Numbered from the stretch's first letter, positions 36,665 to 47,629 are shown. The stretch is DNA of 64,000 nt from Bacillus sp. 2205SS5-2 (GCF_037024155.1 NZ_JAYKTS010000002.1:62001-126000), one strand, 5' to 3'. The notes: generated by a model not told the origin, from the letters alone. Numbers and translations: made by a program.

Positions 36665-37387
36665 ATGAGAAAATCACCATGGGTTTCTCTTCATTTTTTT
36701 CTTTCAACTTTGGTTCTTACAGGTTGTCAAGCTGCAGAACAGGCGGATCAAAGTCCAATTCCATATGAACCAGGAGGCATCTATTCCAATGTAGGACACG
36801 GGGGAGATACAAATGACCGAAGTGACGGTCCTGTTACTGAACTGTACGATCATTCCGTTGGCAAAGAAGGGCAAGCCATTCGAGAATACAAACGTCAATA
36901 CTTGCAAGTAAAAGATGAAAATGGTAATCCGATGGACCCCAAAACCCCTTTAGCGGAAGAAGATAGAAGCTTTTTCGCTCGAGATACGGATTCTTATCCT
37001 AAAGAGCCAAATTACCATGGTTTTTGGGATCCTATTTCCAGTAAAGCGAAAAATTCTTACTATACTGGCTATCATGGGAAACTTGTAGAAAAGATTAGTG
37101 CAGCGGCTACAGCAGTGGAGAATGTAGAAGAGTGCAGAGCGGTTGTGGACGGAGGCTACGTTGTCATCGGACTGGACCTCAGAAAAATTGATCCCAAAAG
37201 CCAAAGAGAAACAAGGGTAAAGGTAGAAGAGGCTGTCAAGCCGTATGTGAAAAATAAAATATACTATATTGACACCAATTTAGGGAACTTTGCACGAATA
37301 AAAGTAATTGATAATGATCTACGAGGCGGAGGTCCAAAATCATCACTCGCAAAAGACGTTAAGCATTTAATTAATAGTTATCACTAA
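36665..37387 (+). CDS. YhcN/YlaJ-family spore lipoprotein (CoxA-like position)
   Basis: 240 residues from the ATG at 36665 (GGAGGAG upstream); the longer frame from 36572 lacks a ribosome site and has no signal peptide at its start. Signal peptide with lipobox LTGC near residue 20. The C-terminal half has the YhcN/YlaJ pattern (AATAVENVEECRAVVDGGYVVIGLDL; VEEAVKPYVKNKIYYIDTN). Members are forespore-made and reach the spore cortex or membrane. In B. subtilis the cortex protein CoxA follows safA, so this may be its counterpart. Ends with a terminator. Confidence 0.82.
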   Translation: MRKSPWVSLHFFLSTLVLTGCQAAEQADQSPIPYEPGGIYSNVGHGGDTNDRSDGPVTELYDHSVGKEGQAIREYKRQYLQVKDENGNPMDPKTPLAEEDRSFFARDTDSYPKEPNYHGFWDPISSKAKNSYYTGYHGKLVEKISAAATAVENVEECRAVVDGGYVVIGLDLRKIDPKSQRETRVKVEEAVKPYVKNKIYYIDTNLGNFARIKVIDNDLRGGGPKSSLAKDVKHLINSYH

Positions 37388-37415
37388 AACAGGGAGAACT
37401 TCTCTCTGTTTTTTT
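37388..37415 (+). terminator. terminator after the YhcN-family gene
   Basis: Stem AACAGGGAGA / TCTCTCTGTT (one G·U), loop ACT, then seven T. Confidence 0.8.
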
Positions 37416-37560
37416 GTGGTTTTACTGCTTGATTCTCGGAGGACTAAAAAATATCCTGATAACTTTTTTTGGTTTTGAACCTCAATACGAAAAACAACAA
37501 TATTTGCGCAAACAGCTTTAGAAGAAATGTCAGTACCTGAGTAGGTCGAGATGAAAATTC

Positions 37561-37653
37561 AGGTAGCATCAAATGTCAACTCACCGCGGATATCAGGACC
37601 CTCTCCGTTTAGCGGCATTAGGTACCGCTGCTGAACACCTACTTCCGCATTTC
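37561..37653 (-). repeat. diverged REP-like type 2 repeat
   Basis: GGTAGCATC...ACCGCTGCTGAACACCTACTTCCGCATTTC aligns by eye with 52132-52239 (GGTAGCAGC...GCCGCTGCTG...CCCACTTCCGCTTTTC), with about 15 bases lost. It lies in the 350-base gap before bofC; the bases around 37420-37560 show nothing I recognise. Confidence 0.5.
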
Positions 37654-37740
37654 ATTGTCGTTTTTTGTTTGTGGGATATTGTTGTTAATTTTTGGACAGA
37701 ATAGAACTGAAGTAAATAGTATGTTGCAGGGGTGGTCAGG

Positions 37741-38280
37741 ATGACAATTGCTTTTCGAGCTGTGTTTATGATTCTAGTCGTTGTTGGAACCATTTTTTTC
37801 GCCTTTTATCAGTCTGCTTTTGAAGCGAAAGAATCTGAAACAAATATTGAGGAATATGAAGCTGTTGAGGTTTCAGCTCATACAGTAACAGTCATTCTTG
37901 AGAGAATGTACTTAGATGGTGAAACTAGCAAAGAGGTATTAACTGAAACGATTTGGTCTATGGAAGACTTTTGGTCACAATATACAGGCTGGGATTTAGT
38001 GGAAATGAATGAAAGCACAGTGGTTTTTCAACAAGAACTTGACGATATCTCTCCTTTGTTAAAAAGCAATGGGTACTTTGGGATTTCTAAAGAGGGGACA
38101 CTTACCATCTTCAATGGGAAGCCTAAACAAGCTAAGGTGATTCAATCATTTTTTCAAATTGATGTTGAGAAATTAGAAAGCAAAACACAAGAGGAACTCG
38201 CGAAGGGGATTCCTATAGACTCGAAAGAAAAGTATGTGGAAGTACTAGATAGCTTTCAAACATTCAAAAAAACCCAATAA
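37741..38280 (+). CDS. bofC: intercompartmental signalling protein BofC
   Basis: 179 residues from the ATG at 37741 (GGGGTGG upstream). One N-terminal signal or anchor helix. The rest matches B. subtilis BofC as I recall it: LERMYLDGETS, SMEDFWSQYTGWDLVE, DDISPLLKSNGYFGIS and IQSFFQIDVEKLESKTQEELAKGIP. Forespore-made, secreted between the membranes, and restrains SpoIVB, which triggers the SpoIVFB protease encoded in this same window. Confidence 0.92.
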   Translation: MTIAFRAVFMILVVVGTIFFAFYQSAFEAKESETNIEEYEAVEVSAHTVTVILERMYLDGETSKEVLTETIWSMEDFWSQYTGWDLVEMNESTVVFQQELDDISPLLKSNGYFGISKEGTLTIFNGKPKQAKVIQSFFQIDVEKLESKTQEELAKGIPIDSKEKYVEVLDSFQTFKKTQ

Positions 38281-38328
38281 CAAAGGGAGAAGTCAATAAA
38301 TTGGTTGACTTCATAAATTAAATCAAAA

Positions 38329-38360
38329 AAGCAGCCAAGCAGGATGGTTGCTTTTTATTT
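38329..38360 (+). terminator. terminator after bofC
   Basis: Stem AAGCAGCCA / TGGTTGCTT (one G·U), loop AGCAGGA, then TTTATTTT. Confidence 0.78.
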
Positions 38361-38381
38361 TGTCCTTTTTCTGATAAAATA

Positions 38382-38395
38382 AGAACAAACGTTTC
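38382..38395 (+). promoter_or_regulatory. LexA (DinR) box upstream of ruvA
   Basis: AGAACAAACGTTTC matches 13 of 14 positions of the Bacillus SOS box CGAACRNRYGTTYC. It is about 85 bases before ruvA, which is SOS-induced in B. subtilis. Confidence 0.75.
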
Positions 38396-38479
38396 GCCAT
38401 TTTGGTAATGTGTGTTCTATTTGTAAAAGTGAAAAAAGATGATATGATACTATTTGTTAACCGTAAGGAGAGAAGTTCA

Positions 38480-39088
38480 TTGTATGAATATATAAAGGGG
38501 ACTGTCCACTTTGTTGGGCCGGAATATGTGGTTATTGAAAATGGTGAAATTGGGTATAAAATGTATACTCCAAATCCTTTTTCTTTTTCGCCACATCAAA
38601 ATCAGTCCGTTCAAGTCTATACATATCAGCATGTTCGTGAAGATGTGCTTGCATTATATGGATTTTTATCAAGAGAAGAAAAACTCCTCTTTATGAAGCT
38701 ATTAAATGTTTCAGGCATAGGACCAAAAGGAGCTTTAGCTATTTTGGCTTCTGGTGAAGTTTCATCGGTCATAACCGCCATTGAAAATGAGAATGAATCC
38801 TTCCTTGTTAAATTTCCTGGAGTAGGGAAAAAGACGGCAAGGCAGATGATTCTAGACTTAAAAGGCAAGTTGCAAGATGTTGTACCTGATTTCTTTCCAA
38901 ATTTATTTCAACCAGAATTGGAAGACAACAGTTCTATGAGAGTTGACTTGGAAGAAGCTATTTTAGCTTTAAAAGCACTCGGATATTCGGAAAGAGAGCT
39001 AAAAAGGATTGAACCCAAATTGGGGAAAGAATCCCTTAACACAAACGGTTATATTAAAAAAGGCTTGCAGCTTCTATTAGGGCAATAA
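38480..39088 (+). CDS. ruvA: Holliday junction DNA helicase subunit RuvA
   Basis: 202 residues from the TTG at 38480, with AAGGAG nine bases upstream; this gives the usual N-terminus ([19 protein letters not shown]) and usual length. OB fold, then helix-hairpin-helix repeats ([36 protein letters not shown]) and the C-terminal domain that contacts RuvB. Tetramer that holds the four-way junction. A LexA box lies upstream. Confidence 0.96.
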   Translation: MYEYIKGTVHFVGPEYVVIENGEIGYKMYTPNPFSFSPHQNQSVQVYTYQHVREDVLALYGFLSREEKLLFMKLLNVSGIGPKGALAILASGEVSSVITAIENENESFLVKFPGVGKKTARQMILDLKGKLQDVVPDFFPNLFQPELEDNSSMRVDLEEAILALKALGYSERELKRIEPKLGKESLNTNGYIKKGLQLLLGQ

Positions 39089-39134
39089 GCAATAAGGAAA
39101 GTCTTTGTGAATAATGTTAAAAAAGATTGATTTC

Positions 39135-39231
39135 AGGGCGTTTTTTCTCAATCTATGAACGAAATCATGGCTCAAATAGAGATATTATTGACTATTAAGA
39201 TTACTAGCAATAATGAAAATCGCTTTCTTTT
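39135..39231 (-). repeat. possible relic of the MITE-like repeat (copy E)
   Basis: AGGGCGTTTTTTC at the left, TCAAATAGAG in the middle and CTAGCAATAATGAAAATCGC at the right resemble copy C. It lies in the unusual 213-base gap between ruvA and ruvB. Weak. Confidence 0.3.
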
Positions 39232-39301
39232 TACATATTGCTTGTAAGATAACATACTCCATCATTACTTTTGGCGGAAAGAGGAAGGAGGAAAGCTCCC
39301 A

Positions 39302-40306
39302 ATGGATGATCGAATTGTTTCTAATGATGTAGAAGTAGGAGAAGTAAATTTTGAACAGTCACTTCGACCACAAACTTTAAAGCAGTATATCGGTCAAGAT
39401 AAAGTGAAGAAAAATCTTGAAGTGTTTATTGAGGCAGCTAAACTCCGACAAGAAACACTTGATCATGTACTGCTTTATGGTCCCCCAGGCTTAGGGAAAA
39501 CGACACTTGCTGCTGTTATTGCTAATGAAATGGAAGTTCAGCTCAGAACAACTTCAGGACCTGCCATCGAAAGACCAGGTGACTTAGCTGCGGTCTTAAC
39601 AGCTTTAGAACCAGGAGACGTTCTCTTTATTGACGAAATTCACCGTTTGCAGCGCTCCATTGAAGAAATTCTCTACCCCGCAATGGAAGATTTTTGTTTG
39701 GATATTGTGATTGGAAAAGGACCCAGTGCCCGTTCTGTTCGACTTGAATTGCCTCCGTTTACTTTAGTAGGAGCTACTACAAGAGCAGGGTCATTATCAG
39801 CTCCGCTTCGTGATCGATTCGGAGTTTTAAGCCGACTTGAGTATTACGAGGAAGCTCAGCTACATGACATCGTGGTAAGGACCGCCGATATTTTGAATAC
39901 GACGATCACCGTTGAAGCGGCAGGAGAGATTGCAAGAAGATCAAGAGGAACACCCCGTATCGCCAATCGCCTACTTCGACGCGTTCGCGATTTTGCTCAA
40001 GTAAGAGGTGATGGGACGATTACGACTTCTCTTGCTCAACTGGCCCTGGATTTACTTCAAGTTGATTCTTTGGGATTGGACCATATTGATCATAAACTCC
40101 TTCTGGCCATTATTGAGCGTTTTAAAGGGGGACCTGTTGGTCTTGATACCATTGCCGCAAGTATTGGAGAAGAGTCTCATACGATAGAAGATGTGTATGA
40201 ACCATATTTATTGCAAATAGGGTTTTTACAACGCACTCCTAGGGGAAGAATGGTTACAGATTTAGTTTATCGCCATTTTAACCTGGAGGTGCCTAAACTT
40301 GAGTAG
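39302..40306 (+). CDS. ruvB: Holliday junction helicase motor RuvB
   Basis: 334 residues. AAA+ ATPase: Walker [10 protein letters not shown] (about 60-68), Walker [10 protein letters not shown], sensor GATTRAG, and a C-terminal winged helix ([16 protein letters not shown]). Drives branch migration with RuvA. Start has AAGGAGGAAAG upstream. The 213-base gap to ruvA is long for this pair; DUF2905 overlaps its end. Confidence 0.98.
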   Translation: MDDRIVSNDVEVGEVNFEQSLRPQTLKQYIGQDKVKKNLEVFIEAAKLRQETLDHVLLYGPPGLGKTTLAAVIANEMEVQLRTTSGPAIERPGDLAAVLTALEPGDVLFIDEIHRLQRSIEEILYPAMEDFCLDIVIGKGPSARSVRLELPPFTLVGATTRAGSLSAPLRDRFGVLSRLEYYEEAQLHDIVVRTADILNTTITVEAAGEIARRSRGTPRIANRLLRRVRDFAQVRGDGTITTSLAQLALDLLQVDSLGLDHIDHKLLLAIIERFKGGPVGLDTIAASIGEESHTIEDVYEPYLLQIGFLQRTPRGRMVTDLVYRHFNLEVPKLE

Positions 40307-40505
40307 TTTGCCAAAAGCACTAATGGCGTTCGGTGCGATAGTATTTATTGTAGGTTTTTTACTGTATTTTACAAAGTTAGGAAGATTGCCAGGGGATATT
40401 GTGTTCAAGAGAGAAAATAGTACCTTCTATTTTCCTGTCGTCACGTCTATCCTGGTCAGCATTATCCTATCCATAATTTTTTATGTAGTTGGAAGGTTAA
40501 AATAA
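40299..40505 (+). CDS. DUF2905 small membrane protein
   Basis: 68 residues from TTG inside the end of ruvB (CTGGAGGTG upstream). Two membrane helices around [20 protein letters not shown], the conserved loop of DUF2905. Found between ruvB and queA in many bacilli. Function unknown. Confidence 0.88.
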   Translation: MSSLPKALMAFGAIVFIVGFLLYFTKLGRLPGDIVFKRENSTFYFPVVTSILVSIILSIIFYVVGRLK

Positions 40506-40592
40506 CGAATAAATTCCCCCTGTATCGGTAACTAGCTTTATAATTTAAGTCAGGTTTACGTAGCAGAGGGAAGAAATTAAAGGGTGACGATA

Positions 40593-41621
40593 GTGAGAGT
40601 CGAGGACTTTGATTTTTATTTACCAGAAGAACAGATTGCGCAAGTTCCTTTAGAAAAGCGAACAGAGAGCAAACTAATGGTACTAAACAAAGATGATGGT
40701 AGCATGCAACACACTGTTTTTAAGCATATTATTGATTACCTCCAAGAAGGAGATTGTCTCGTCTTAAATGACACGCGGGTATTACCAGCACGTTTATTTG
40801 GAGAAAAAGAAGGTACAGGGGCTAATATTGAAGTTCTTCTACTAAAGCAAGAAGAGGAAGATGTGTGGGAAACACTCGTCAAACCAGCGAAACGGATAAA
40901 AGAAGGAAGTGTTATTCGTTTTGGTGACGGAAAGCTTACCGCACGGTGTGTAGGAATCAAAGAGCACGGTGGAAGACTGCTTCAATTTTCTTATGAAGGA
41001 ATCTTTTATGAGATTTTAGAAGAATTAGGTGAAATGCCCCTTCCGCCTTATATTCGCGAAAAGCTTGATGAGCAGGGTCGCTATCAAACGGTATTTGCAC
41101 GTGAACGTGGTTCTGCTGCCGCTCCAACAGCAGGCCTCCACTTCACAGAAGAGCTGTTAGAAGCGATTCGATTAAAAGGGGTACATATTACTTTTATTAC
41201 TCTTCATGTCGGTCTAGGTACGTTCAGGCCAGTTTCAGTTGAGAGTATTGAAGAGCATGAAATGCATGCGGAGTTTTATCAAGTTACCGATGGAACTGCT
41301 CAACTTTTAAATGAAGTCAAGCAAAATGGTGGCAATATCATTACCGTCGGAACCACTTCTACTCGGACCTTAGAGACGATTGCTTCAAAACATAATGGCC
41401 TATTTGCTGCAGAGAGTGGCTGGACAGATATATTTATATTTCCAGGTTACAATTTTAAAGGGATAGATGGAATGATAACGAATTTTCATTTGCCAAAATC
41501 TACACTCATAATGCTTGTAAGTGCCTTAGCAGGCCAGGAAAATGTTATGCAAGCTTACTCCCAAGCAGTGAAGAGCGGTTATCGCTTTTTTAGCTTTGGG
41601 GATGCCATGTTAGTGCGATAA
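40593..41621 (+). CDS. queA: S-adenosylmethionine:tRNA ribosyltransferase-isomerase QueA
   Basis: 342 residues from the GTG at 40593 (AAAGGGTGA six bases upstream), giving the usual [17 protein letters not shown] start; a GTG at 40584 is the alternative. [31 protein letters not shown] and [18 protein letters not shown] are characteristic. Builds the epoxyqueuosine ring on tRNA. Followed by tgt, the previous step of the pathway. A TATAAT at 40539-40544 lacks a clear -35. Confidence 0.97.
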   Translation: MRVEDFDFYLPEEQIAQVPLEKRTESKLMVLNKDDGSMQHTVFKHIIDYLQEGDCLVLNDTRVLPARLFGEKEGTGANIEVLLLKQEEEDVWETLVKPAKRIKEGSVIRFGDGKLTARCVGIKEHGGRLLQFSYEGIFYEILEELGEMPLPPYIREKLDEQGRYQTVFARERGSAAAPTAGLHFTEELLEAIRLKGVHITFITLHVGLGTFRPVSVESIEEHEMHAEFYQVTDGTAQLLNEVKQNGGNIITVGTTSTRTLETIASKHNGLFAAESGWTDIFIFPGYNFKGIDGMITNFHLPKSTLIMLVSALAGQENVMQAYSQAVKSGYRFFSFGDAMLVR

Positions 41622-42782
<1,161 letters not shown>

Positions 42783-42813
42783 TGCTACATGATCAACGAA
42801 AGGAGGAGTTCCC

Positions 42814-43086
42814 TTGGCTACACTAATTAACTTATCACCGATTATTTTAATGTTTGTGTTATTTTATTTCTTACTAATTCGCCCGCAACAAAAGCGACAA
42901 AAGACAACAGCACAAATGCAAAATGATCTTCAAAAAGGAGATAAAATTGTCACAATTGGTGGACTACATGGTACTGTCGATGCAATTGACGAAGGCAAAG
43001 TGGTAATCTTATGTGGAGATAAAATGCGTCTTACATATGACCGTAATGCAATCCGTGAAGTAGTAGAAAAAAACAAAACAATTTAA
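42814..43086 (+). CDS. yajC: preprotein translocase subunit YajC
   Basis: 90 residues from TTG (AAAGGAGGAG upstream). One membrane helix followed by FYFLLIRPQQKRQK and KGDKIVTIGGLHGTVDAI. Accessory of the Sec translocon with SecDF, encoded about 5 kb downstream. Confidence 0.95.
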   Translation: MATLINLSPIILMFVLFYFLLIRPQQKRQKTTAQMQNDLQKGDKIVTIGGLHGTVDAIDEGKVVILCGDKMRLTYDRNAIREVVEKNKTI

Positions 43087-43089
43087 TAG

Positions 43090-43123
43090 AAAAAAAGAGG
43101 CAGCCATGGCTGTCTCTTTTTTT
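43090..43123 (+). terminator. terminator after yajC
   Basis: Stem AAAGAGGCAGCC / GGCTGTCTCTTT (one G·U), loop AT, then T-run. Confidence 0.88.
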
Positions 43124-43127
43124 GGGT

Positions 43128-43290
43128 AGGCTGTTTTCGCAAAAAATGTGGCTTTTCGAATCAGCTTATCATCTTTGATATAGCTTTGTTTCGGGCATCA
43201 TTTCGTCTATTTTTGAGGTAAATCAACAGTGAAATGGAAGGTTTAATCAAAAATATGATGAAATAACCACAATATATACGAAAAGAGCCT
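43128..43290 (-). repeat. 163-bp MITE-like repeat, copy B
   Basis: AGGCTGTTTTCG at one end and CGAAAAGAGCCT at the other. The reverse complement aligns over its full length with copy A (21833-21995). Fills the gap between yajC and the convergent membrane gene. Beyond it, 43296-43364 holds a TAAGATAAG / CTTATCTTA inverted repeat. Confidence 0.82.
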
Positions 43291-43409
43291 TTGGGTAAGA
43301 TAAGAAATATAAATAGTTGGGTGCAAGAGAAGTGTCTTGTTTAACAGGCCATGGGCTTATCTTATGTTGGTCGCCCCTTGCTTTTGATGGAGAAAAAAAC
43401 TGAATGTTT

Positions 43410-43793
43410 CTATTCTTGTTTTCCGCCGCTCACATTTACTCCTAATATTCCACCCATCATTGCCGTTACCGTGAAACAGCTGTGGTAAATGATTTGGTCC
43501 ATTGAAAAAAGCTTGTCATATCCTAAATATTGAAACATAAAAACGGCTAAAGTAAATAGACCTCCTGTTAAGGCTCCAAACAACCAACCTTTTTCTTTCG
43601 CCTTACCGCCTGTGATAAATCCGCCAATAAATAAAGTCAAAAAAGATAAAATGGTGATAAAGAGCGAAATAGAATTTTCATCGAGACTGGTAAACCGTAG
43701 AATTGTCGCAAAAACAGCCGAAACGATAATCACCACACCTAATATCGTTCCTACTCCGTATAAAACCGCTCCGCTCATTTTCTTAACTTCCAT
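43410..43793 (-). CDS. yrzE: TIGR04086-family four-helix membrane protein
   Basis: 127 residues from the ATG at 43793 (GGGGAG eight bases upstream); the longer frame to 43850 is unlikely. Four membrane helices, including GAVLYGVGTILGVVIIVSAVFATILRF and LFIGGFITGGKAKEKGWLFGALTGGLF. Matches the yrzE position next to yajC and yrbG in B. subtilis. Function unknown. Confidence 0.82.
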   Translation of the reverse strand: MEVKKMSGAVLYGVGTILGVVIIVSAVFATILRFTSLDENSISLFITILSFLTLFIGGFITGGKAKEKGWLFGALTGGLFTLAVFMFQYLGYDKLFSMDQIIYHSCFTVTAMMGGILGVNVSGGKQE

Positions 43794-43938
43794 ATGCGTA
43801 TCTCCCCTTTTTTCGTCTAATTCAAATGCAAATGTCGGTAGTACAAGCATATTCTTGAAAAAGAAAAAAAGACTATAAATTTTACTTGGTCAAGCCTCAT
43901 ATAATGATGTGAATGGGGAAAAAAAGGAGAGATCGAGC

Positions 43939-45228
43939 ATGATGGCTTATTTGGTCGGTTTGATTTTTATCTGCACCTACATTTTCTTGATTTCAGAAAA
44001 ATGGAATCGAGTTCTTGCATCTTTATCTGGTGGGGTAGGGATGCTTCTCATTGGAGCGTATTCTATTGAGAAAGCCTTATTTACATACATTGATTGGAAG
44101 ACCATTACATTATTGTTTTCTATGATGCTAATTGTTACCGTAACAAGTAAAACAGGCTTTTTTGAATATGTAGCAATTCTTCTTGCTCAACTCGTAGGAG
44201 GAAATGGTGTGGCTTTGTTAATTGTCTTTTCACTGCTTTCAGCTGTTGGTTCTGCGTTTTTAGCCAATGTGACAATTGCAATGCTTTTAGTACCTATTTT
44301 ATTTACACTCATCCGGATTTTGAATCTTCCATCGATGCCATTTCTCATCATGATGATTTTAGCTTGTAATATTGGTGGAGCAGCTACCCTAATTGGTGAC
44401 CCTCCCAATATGATGATTGGTCAGGCTGTGCCTCACTTTACCTTTAATGCATTTTTAGTAAATCTTGTTCCGGTTGTTAGTGTGATTTTATTGCTTACCA
44501 TTTCATTTTTGAGTTTTCTTTATCGAAATAACTTATATGTTTCTCCACAAGACCAATTAAAATTAAAAGGATTAAATGCTAAATCTTATATAAAAAAAGA
44601 AAATGGATTGATTGTTTCGCTATCGGTTCTGGTAATGGTGCTAGTGGGATTTGGTTTACACCCTATTTTGCATTTAGATGTGACAACCGTGAGCTTAGCA
44701 GGAGCAGTCCTCCTTCTAGGACTTCTTGAAAAAAAGTTTAAGCCAGAAGAAGTATTGGAAGAAATTGAATGGGGAACATTATTCTTCTTTATCGGTCTCT
44801 TTTTGCTTGTAGGAGGTTTAGAGGAATCCGGTTTCATTGACGAAATAGCGAGAGAAATATTAAGGCTTACAGAAGGAGATATGAAAAAGACAGCTTTTGT
44901 AATTTTATGGGGAACTGGCATTCTCTCTGGAGTGATTGATAATATTCCATTTGTCGCTGCAATGATCCCTGTAATAGAGGAATTTCAAGAGTTTGGGATG
45001 GTTAATATGGATCCGCTTTGGTGGTCGCTTGCCCTTGGCGCTTGTTTAGGTGGCAACGCTACTCTTTTAGGGTCCTCCTCTAATCTTGTCATCGTCGGAC
45101 TAGCTGCTAAAGAGAATGTATGGCTTCAATTTAAAGAATATTTAATCGTAGGAGTTCCCGTTACCTTACTTTCGCTAGTCATTTCTACTTTTTATATCTA
45201 CTTTATGTACATAAAGCCATTTTTTTAG
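43939..45228 (+). CDS. ArsB/NhaD-type ion transporter
   Basis: 429 residues from the ATG at 43939 (AAGGAGA upstream). About 11-12 membrane helices with the two half-repeat signatures ATLIGDPPNMMIG and ATLLGSSSNLVIVG of the ion-transporter superfamily. Family members move arsenite, Na+/H+ or dicarboxylates; the substrate cannot be read here. No arsR or arsC is adjacent, so arsenic resistance is not indicated. Not part of this locus in B. subtilis. Confidence 0.88.
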   Translation: MMAYLVGLIFICTYIFLISEKWNRVLASLSGGVGMLLIGAYSIEKALFTYIDWKTITLLFSMMLIVTVTSKTGFFEYVAILLAQLVGGNGVALLIVFSLLSAVGSAFLANVTIAMLLVPILFTLIRILNLPSMPFLIMMILACNIGGAATLIGDPPNMMIGQAVPHFTFNAFLVNLVPVVSVILLLTISFLSFLYRNNLYVSPQDQLKLKGLNAKSYIKKENGLIVSLSVLVMVLVGFGLHPILHLDVTTVSLAGAVLLLGLLEKKFKPEEVLEEIEWGTLFFFIGLFLLVGGLEESGFIDEIAREILRLTEGDMKKTAFVILWGTGILSGVIDNIPFVAAMIPVIEEFQEFGMVNMDPLWWSLALGACLGGNATLLGSSSNLVIVGLAAKENVWLQFKEYLIVGVPVTLLSLVISTFYIYFMYIKPFF

Positions 45229-45416
45229 CTTATTAAAGGGGGGAAGAATGAAGCTAAAGGGTGGTTGAATGAATAACCGTAACATCAGTAAGATAAATTG
45301 CTGATATGCTGGTCTTTTTTTGGCAATCTTAAGGAACCAAACCAAAGAAAATAATTCCAACATGAGAATCCCAAAGAAGATCCATACTAACGAAAAGGTT
45401 AAGGGGAGCTGGTTAA

Positions 45417-46064
45417 GTGGAGGATGTTGGGGTCATTGTTATTAGAACGTTCTTTTTGTATGCGACCATATTGACTATCTTTAGATTGATGGGAAAGAGA
45501 GAAATAGGGGAACTTAGTATATTAGACTTGGTTGTGTTCATTATGATAGCGGAACTTGCCGTTTTAGCAATTGAACAGCCTACCACGCCCCTTGTTCAAG
45601 CCTTAATTCCAATGATCCTTCTCTTAGTCATTCAAATTATCACAGCTTGGATTTCATTAAAAAGCAAAAAATTTAGAGAATTGATGGATGGAACTCCAAC
45701 GGTTATTATTAATCGGGGGAAAATAGATGAACGAGCAATGAGGAAGCAGCGGTATAATTTTGATGACCTTCTTCTTCAGTTGAGGGAAAAGGACATAGAT
45801 AATGTCGCTGAGGTTGACTTTGCGATTTTGGAGCCTTCCGGAAAACTTTCCGTTTTTCAAAAAAAAGAAGAAGATGAGAAATCGATTACGTTACCGCTTA
45901 TTTTAGATGGGATCATTCAAGAATCTCATTTAGCGACGATAGAGAGAACCAGCTTTTGGTTAAGAAAAGAATTAAAAGAAAGGGGGTTCACCAATATAAA
46001 AGCAATCTCATTTTGCTCTTTTCAAGGAGGCGAATTTTACATAGAAATGAGAGATGAGACATAG
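45417..46064 (+). CDS. yrbG: DUF421 (YetF-like) membrane protein
   Basis: 215 residues from GTG (AAGGGGAG upstream). Three N-terminal membrane helices (RLMGKREIGELSILDLVVFIMIAELAVLAIE) and a cytoplasmic domain with INRGKIDERAMRKQRYNFDDLLLQLREKDI, typical of DUF421. Position matches yrbG. The 188-base gap before it holds no gene I can support. Role uncertain; related YetF proteins affect spore and envelope traits. Confidence 0.88.
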   Translation: MEDVGVIVIRTFFLYATILTIFRLMGKREIGELSILDLVVFIMIAELAVLAIEQPTTPLVQALIPMILLLVIQIITAWISLKSKKFRELMDGTPTVIINRGKIDERAMRKQRYNFDDLLLQLREKDIDNVAEVDFAILEPSGKLSVFQKKEEDEKSITLPLILDGIIQESHLATIERTSFWLRKELKERGFTNIKAISFCSFQGGEFYIEMRDET

Positions 46065-46080
46065 ATCATCTCTCATTTCT
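46043..46080. terminator. bidirectional terminator between yrbG and spoVB
   Basis: Perfect 15-bp stem AGAAATGAGAGATGA / TCATCTCTCATTTCT, loop of 8, A-rich on one side and T-rich on the other, at a convergent junction. It includes the end of yrbG. Confidence 0.85.
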
Positions 46081-47629
46081 TTATGTGAAAAAGGGACTTA
46101 ACAAAAGGAATTCTCATAAAATCTTTCTTCGTGATAACACCAAGTAGGGAAAGCAAAGTAACATAAAGAGCGGAGACCAAACTAAGTCCGGTCAGTAACC
46201 TTAAAATAAGAGCACTGTTGAGTAAAGCGTGTTCATACCACCACATTCCAAAAAATCCTGTTAAGGTTGTAACCGTGGCAAATTTCAAATAATCTTTCAC
46301 GTAGAAGCTCATCGGAATAACTTTTAACATCGTCGCAAAATGCAGTAAGGTAACGACCATAAACCCGACAACAATTCCCATTGCAGCACCGTAAATGCCG
46401 AAAGAGGGCTGTGAAGCAAGAATGAAAATTAATCCTATCTTGACAACGGCTCCAATTAAACTGTTAATCATAGCAGCCCTAGCTAAGTTTAATGCTTGTA
46501 AAACTGCTTGCAAGGGACCTTGATAATAGTAAAAGAGAAAAAAGGGAGCCATAAGCTTAATAAAGGGAGCTGCCTTCGAAGACCCGTACATCATTTCCAT
46601 AAGCGGAAAGGCGAAAATAAATAATAAGACGACGGCGAGTCCTCCTGTAACTAAAGAAAAGCGAAGGGCCTCTTGCAAGCGATATTCAACTGTCCGTAAC
46701 TGCTTCAGAGCATAGGCTTCACTAATGGCCGGAACAAGAGAAGTGGATAACGATACAGTCACAAAGGAAGGAAGAAACAAGAGCGGGAGAGCATATCCAG
46801 TTAGTGCACCGTATTGTTTCGTTGCGACAATGGCTGTCACTCCGGCTATTGCGAGACTATTCGATACGACTATAGGTTCAAAAAACCATGATAGTGATCC
46901 AATCAGGCGACTTCCGGTAGTTGGAATGGCTACTGCCATCAATTCTGACAAAGTCTCTTTCCCTTTTGAGAGAGCTTTGAAAAAATTACGACGAACAGGG
47001 AACTTCTTTTTCATCTTGAACATAGTGAACATGTATAAGAGCGATACGAGTTCGCCAAACACAGACGCAACCATGGCTCCTGCAGCAGCGTATTGGATCC
47101 CATAAGGAAGAAATGCTTTGGTCATTACTGCAATCAATGCTATTCGGACCACCTGTTCAATCACTTGTGAAATTGCAGCGGGTTTCATGTTTTGTTTTCC
47201 TTGGAAATACCCGCGAATGACAGAAGAAATAGCGATAATTGGAATCACTGGTGCAATGGCAACAAGCGGATAGTACGTTCGATCATCAGTAAATAAGACT
47301 TCGGATAAAAACGGTGCCAACAAGATGAGCGCAGGCGTGAAGATGAGAGATAATCCGGTTGTAACAGCCAACGAAACGGCTAGAATATTTTTGACTTTCT
47401 TTCGATTGCCTTGTGCTTCTGCTTCGGCAACACTTTTAGAGATTGCGACTGGAAGACCAAGCTGTGTAAGGGTAATTACAAGCACTAGGGTAGGGAAGGC
47501 CATCATATAGAGACCTACGCCTTCTTCCCCAATCAATCTTGCCACAACGATCCGGTTAATGAATCCGAGTATTCGTGTAATAAGGGCGGCGATCATTAAA
47601 ATCATCGTTCCTTTTAAAAACTTAGACAT
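46073..47629 (-). CDS. spoVB: stage V sporulation protein SpoVB (MATE/MurJ-like flippase)
   Basis: 518 residues from the ATG at 47629, the same length as B. subtilis SpoVB; the frame extends to 47701 but lacks a better start. About 14 membrane helices of the polysaccharide exporter/MATE superfamily (SKFLKGTMILMIAALITRILGFINRIVVARLIGEEGVGLYMMAFP at the start). Needed for spore cortex synthesis, thought to flip lipid-linked precursors. Divergent from comN. Confidence 0.94.
   Translation of the reverse strand: MSKFLKGTMILMIAALITRILGFINRIVVARLIGEEGVGLYMMAFPTLVLVITLTQLGLPVAISKSVAEAEAQGNRKKVKNILAVSLAVTTGLSLIFTPALILLAPFLSEVLFTDDRTYYPLVAIAPVIPIIAISSVIRGYFQGKQNMKPAAISQVIEQVVRIALIAVMTKAFLPYGIQYAAAGAMVASVFGELVSLLYMFTMFKMKKKFPVRRNFFKALSKGKETLSELMAVAIPTTGSRLIGSLSWFFEPIVVSNSLAIAGVTAIVATKQYGALTGYALPLLFLPSFVTVSLSTSLVPAISEAYALKQLRTVEYRLQEALRFSLVTGGLAVVLLFIFAFPLMEMMYGSSKAAPFIKLMAPFFLFYYYQGPLQAVLQALNLARAAMINSLIGAVVKIGLIFILASQPSFGIYGAAMGIVVGFMVVTLLHFATMLKVIPMSFYVKDYLKFATVTTLTGFFGMWWYEHALLNSALILRLLTGLSLVSALYVTLLSLLGVITKKDFMRIPFVKSLFHIKK

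Noticed and set aside
40539-40544. TATAAT as the queA promoter
   Set aside because: The bases at the -35 position are CCCCCT; evidence too weak.
43939-45228. Arsenite efflux (ArsB) assignment
   Set aside because: Only superfamily motifs are visible and there is no arsR, arsC or arsA nearby, so the substrate is left open.
45175-45363. 62-codon minus-strand frame between the ArsB-like gene and yrbG
   Set aside because: No ribosome site at its ATG, and its C-terminal part is antisense to the transporter gene.
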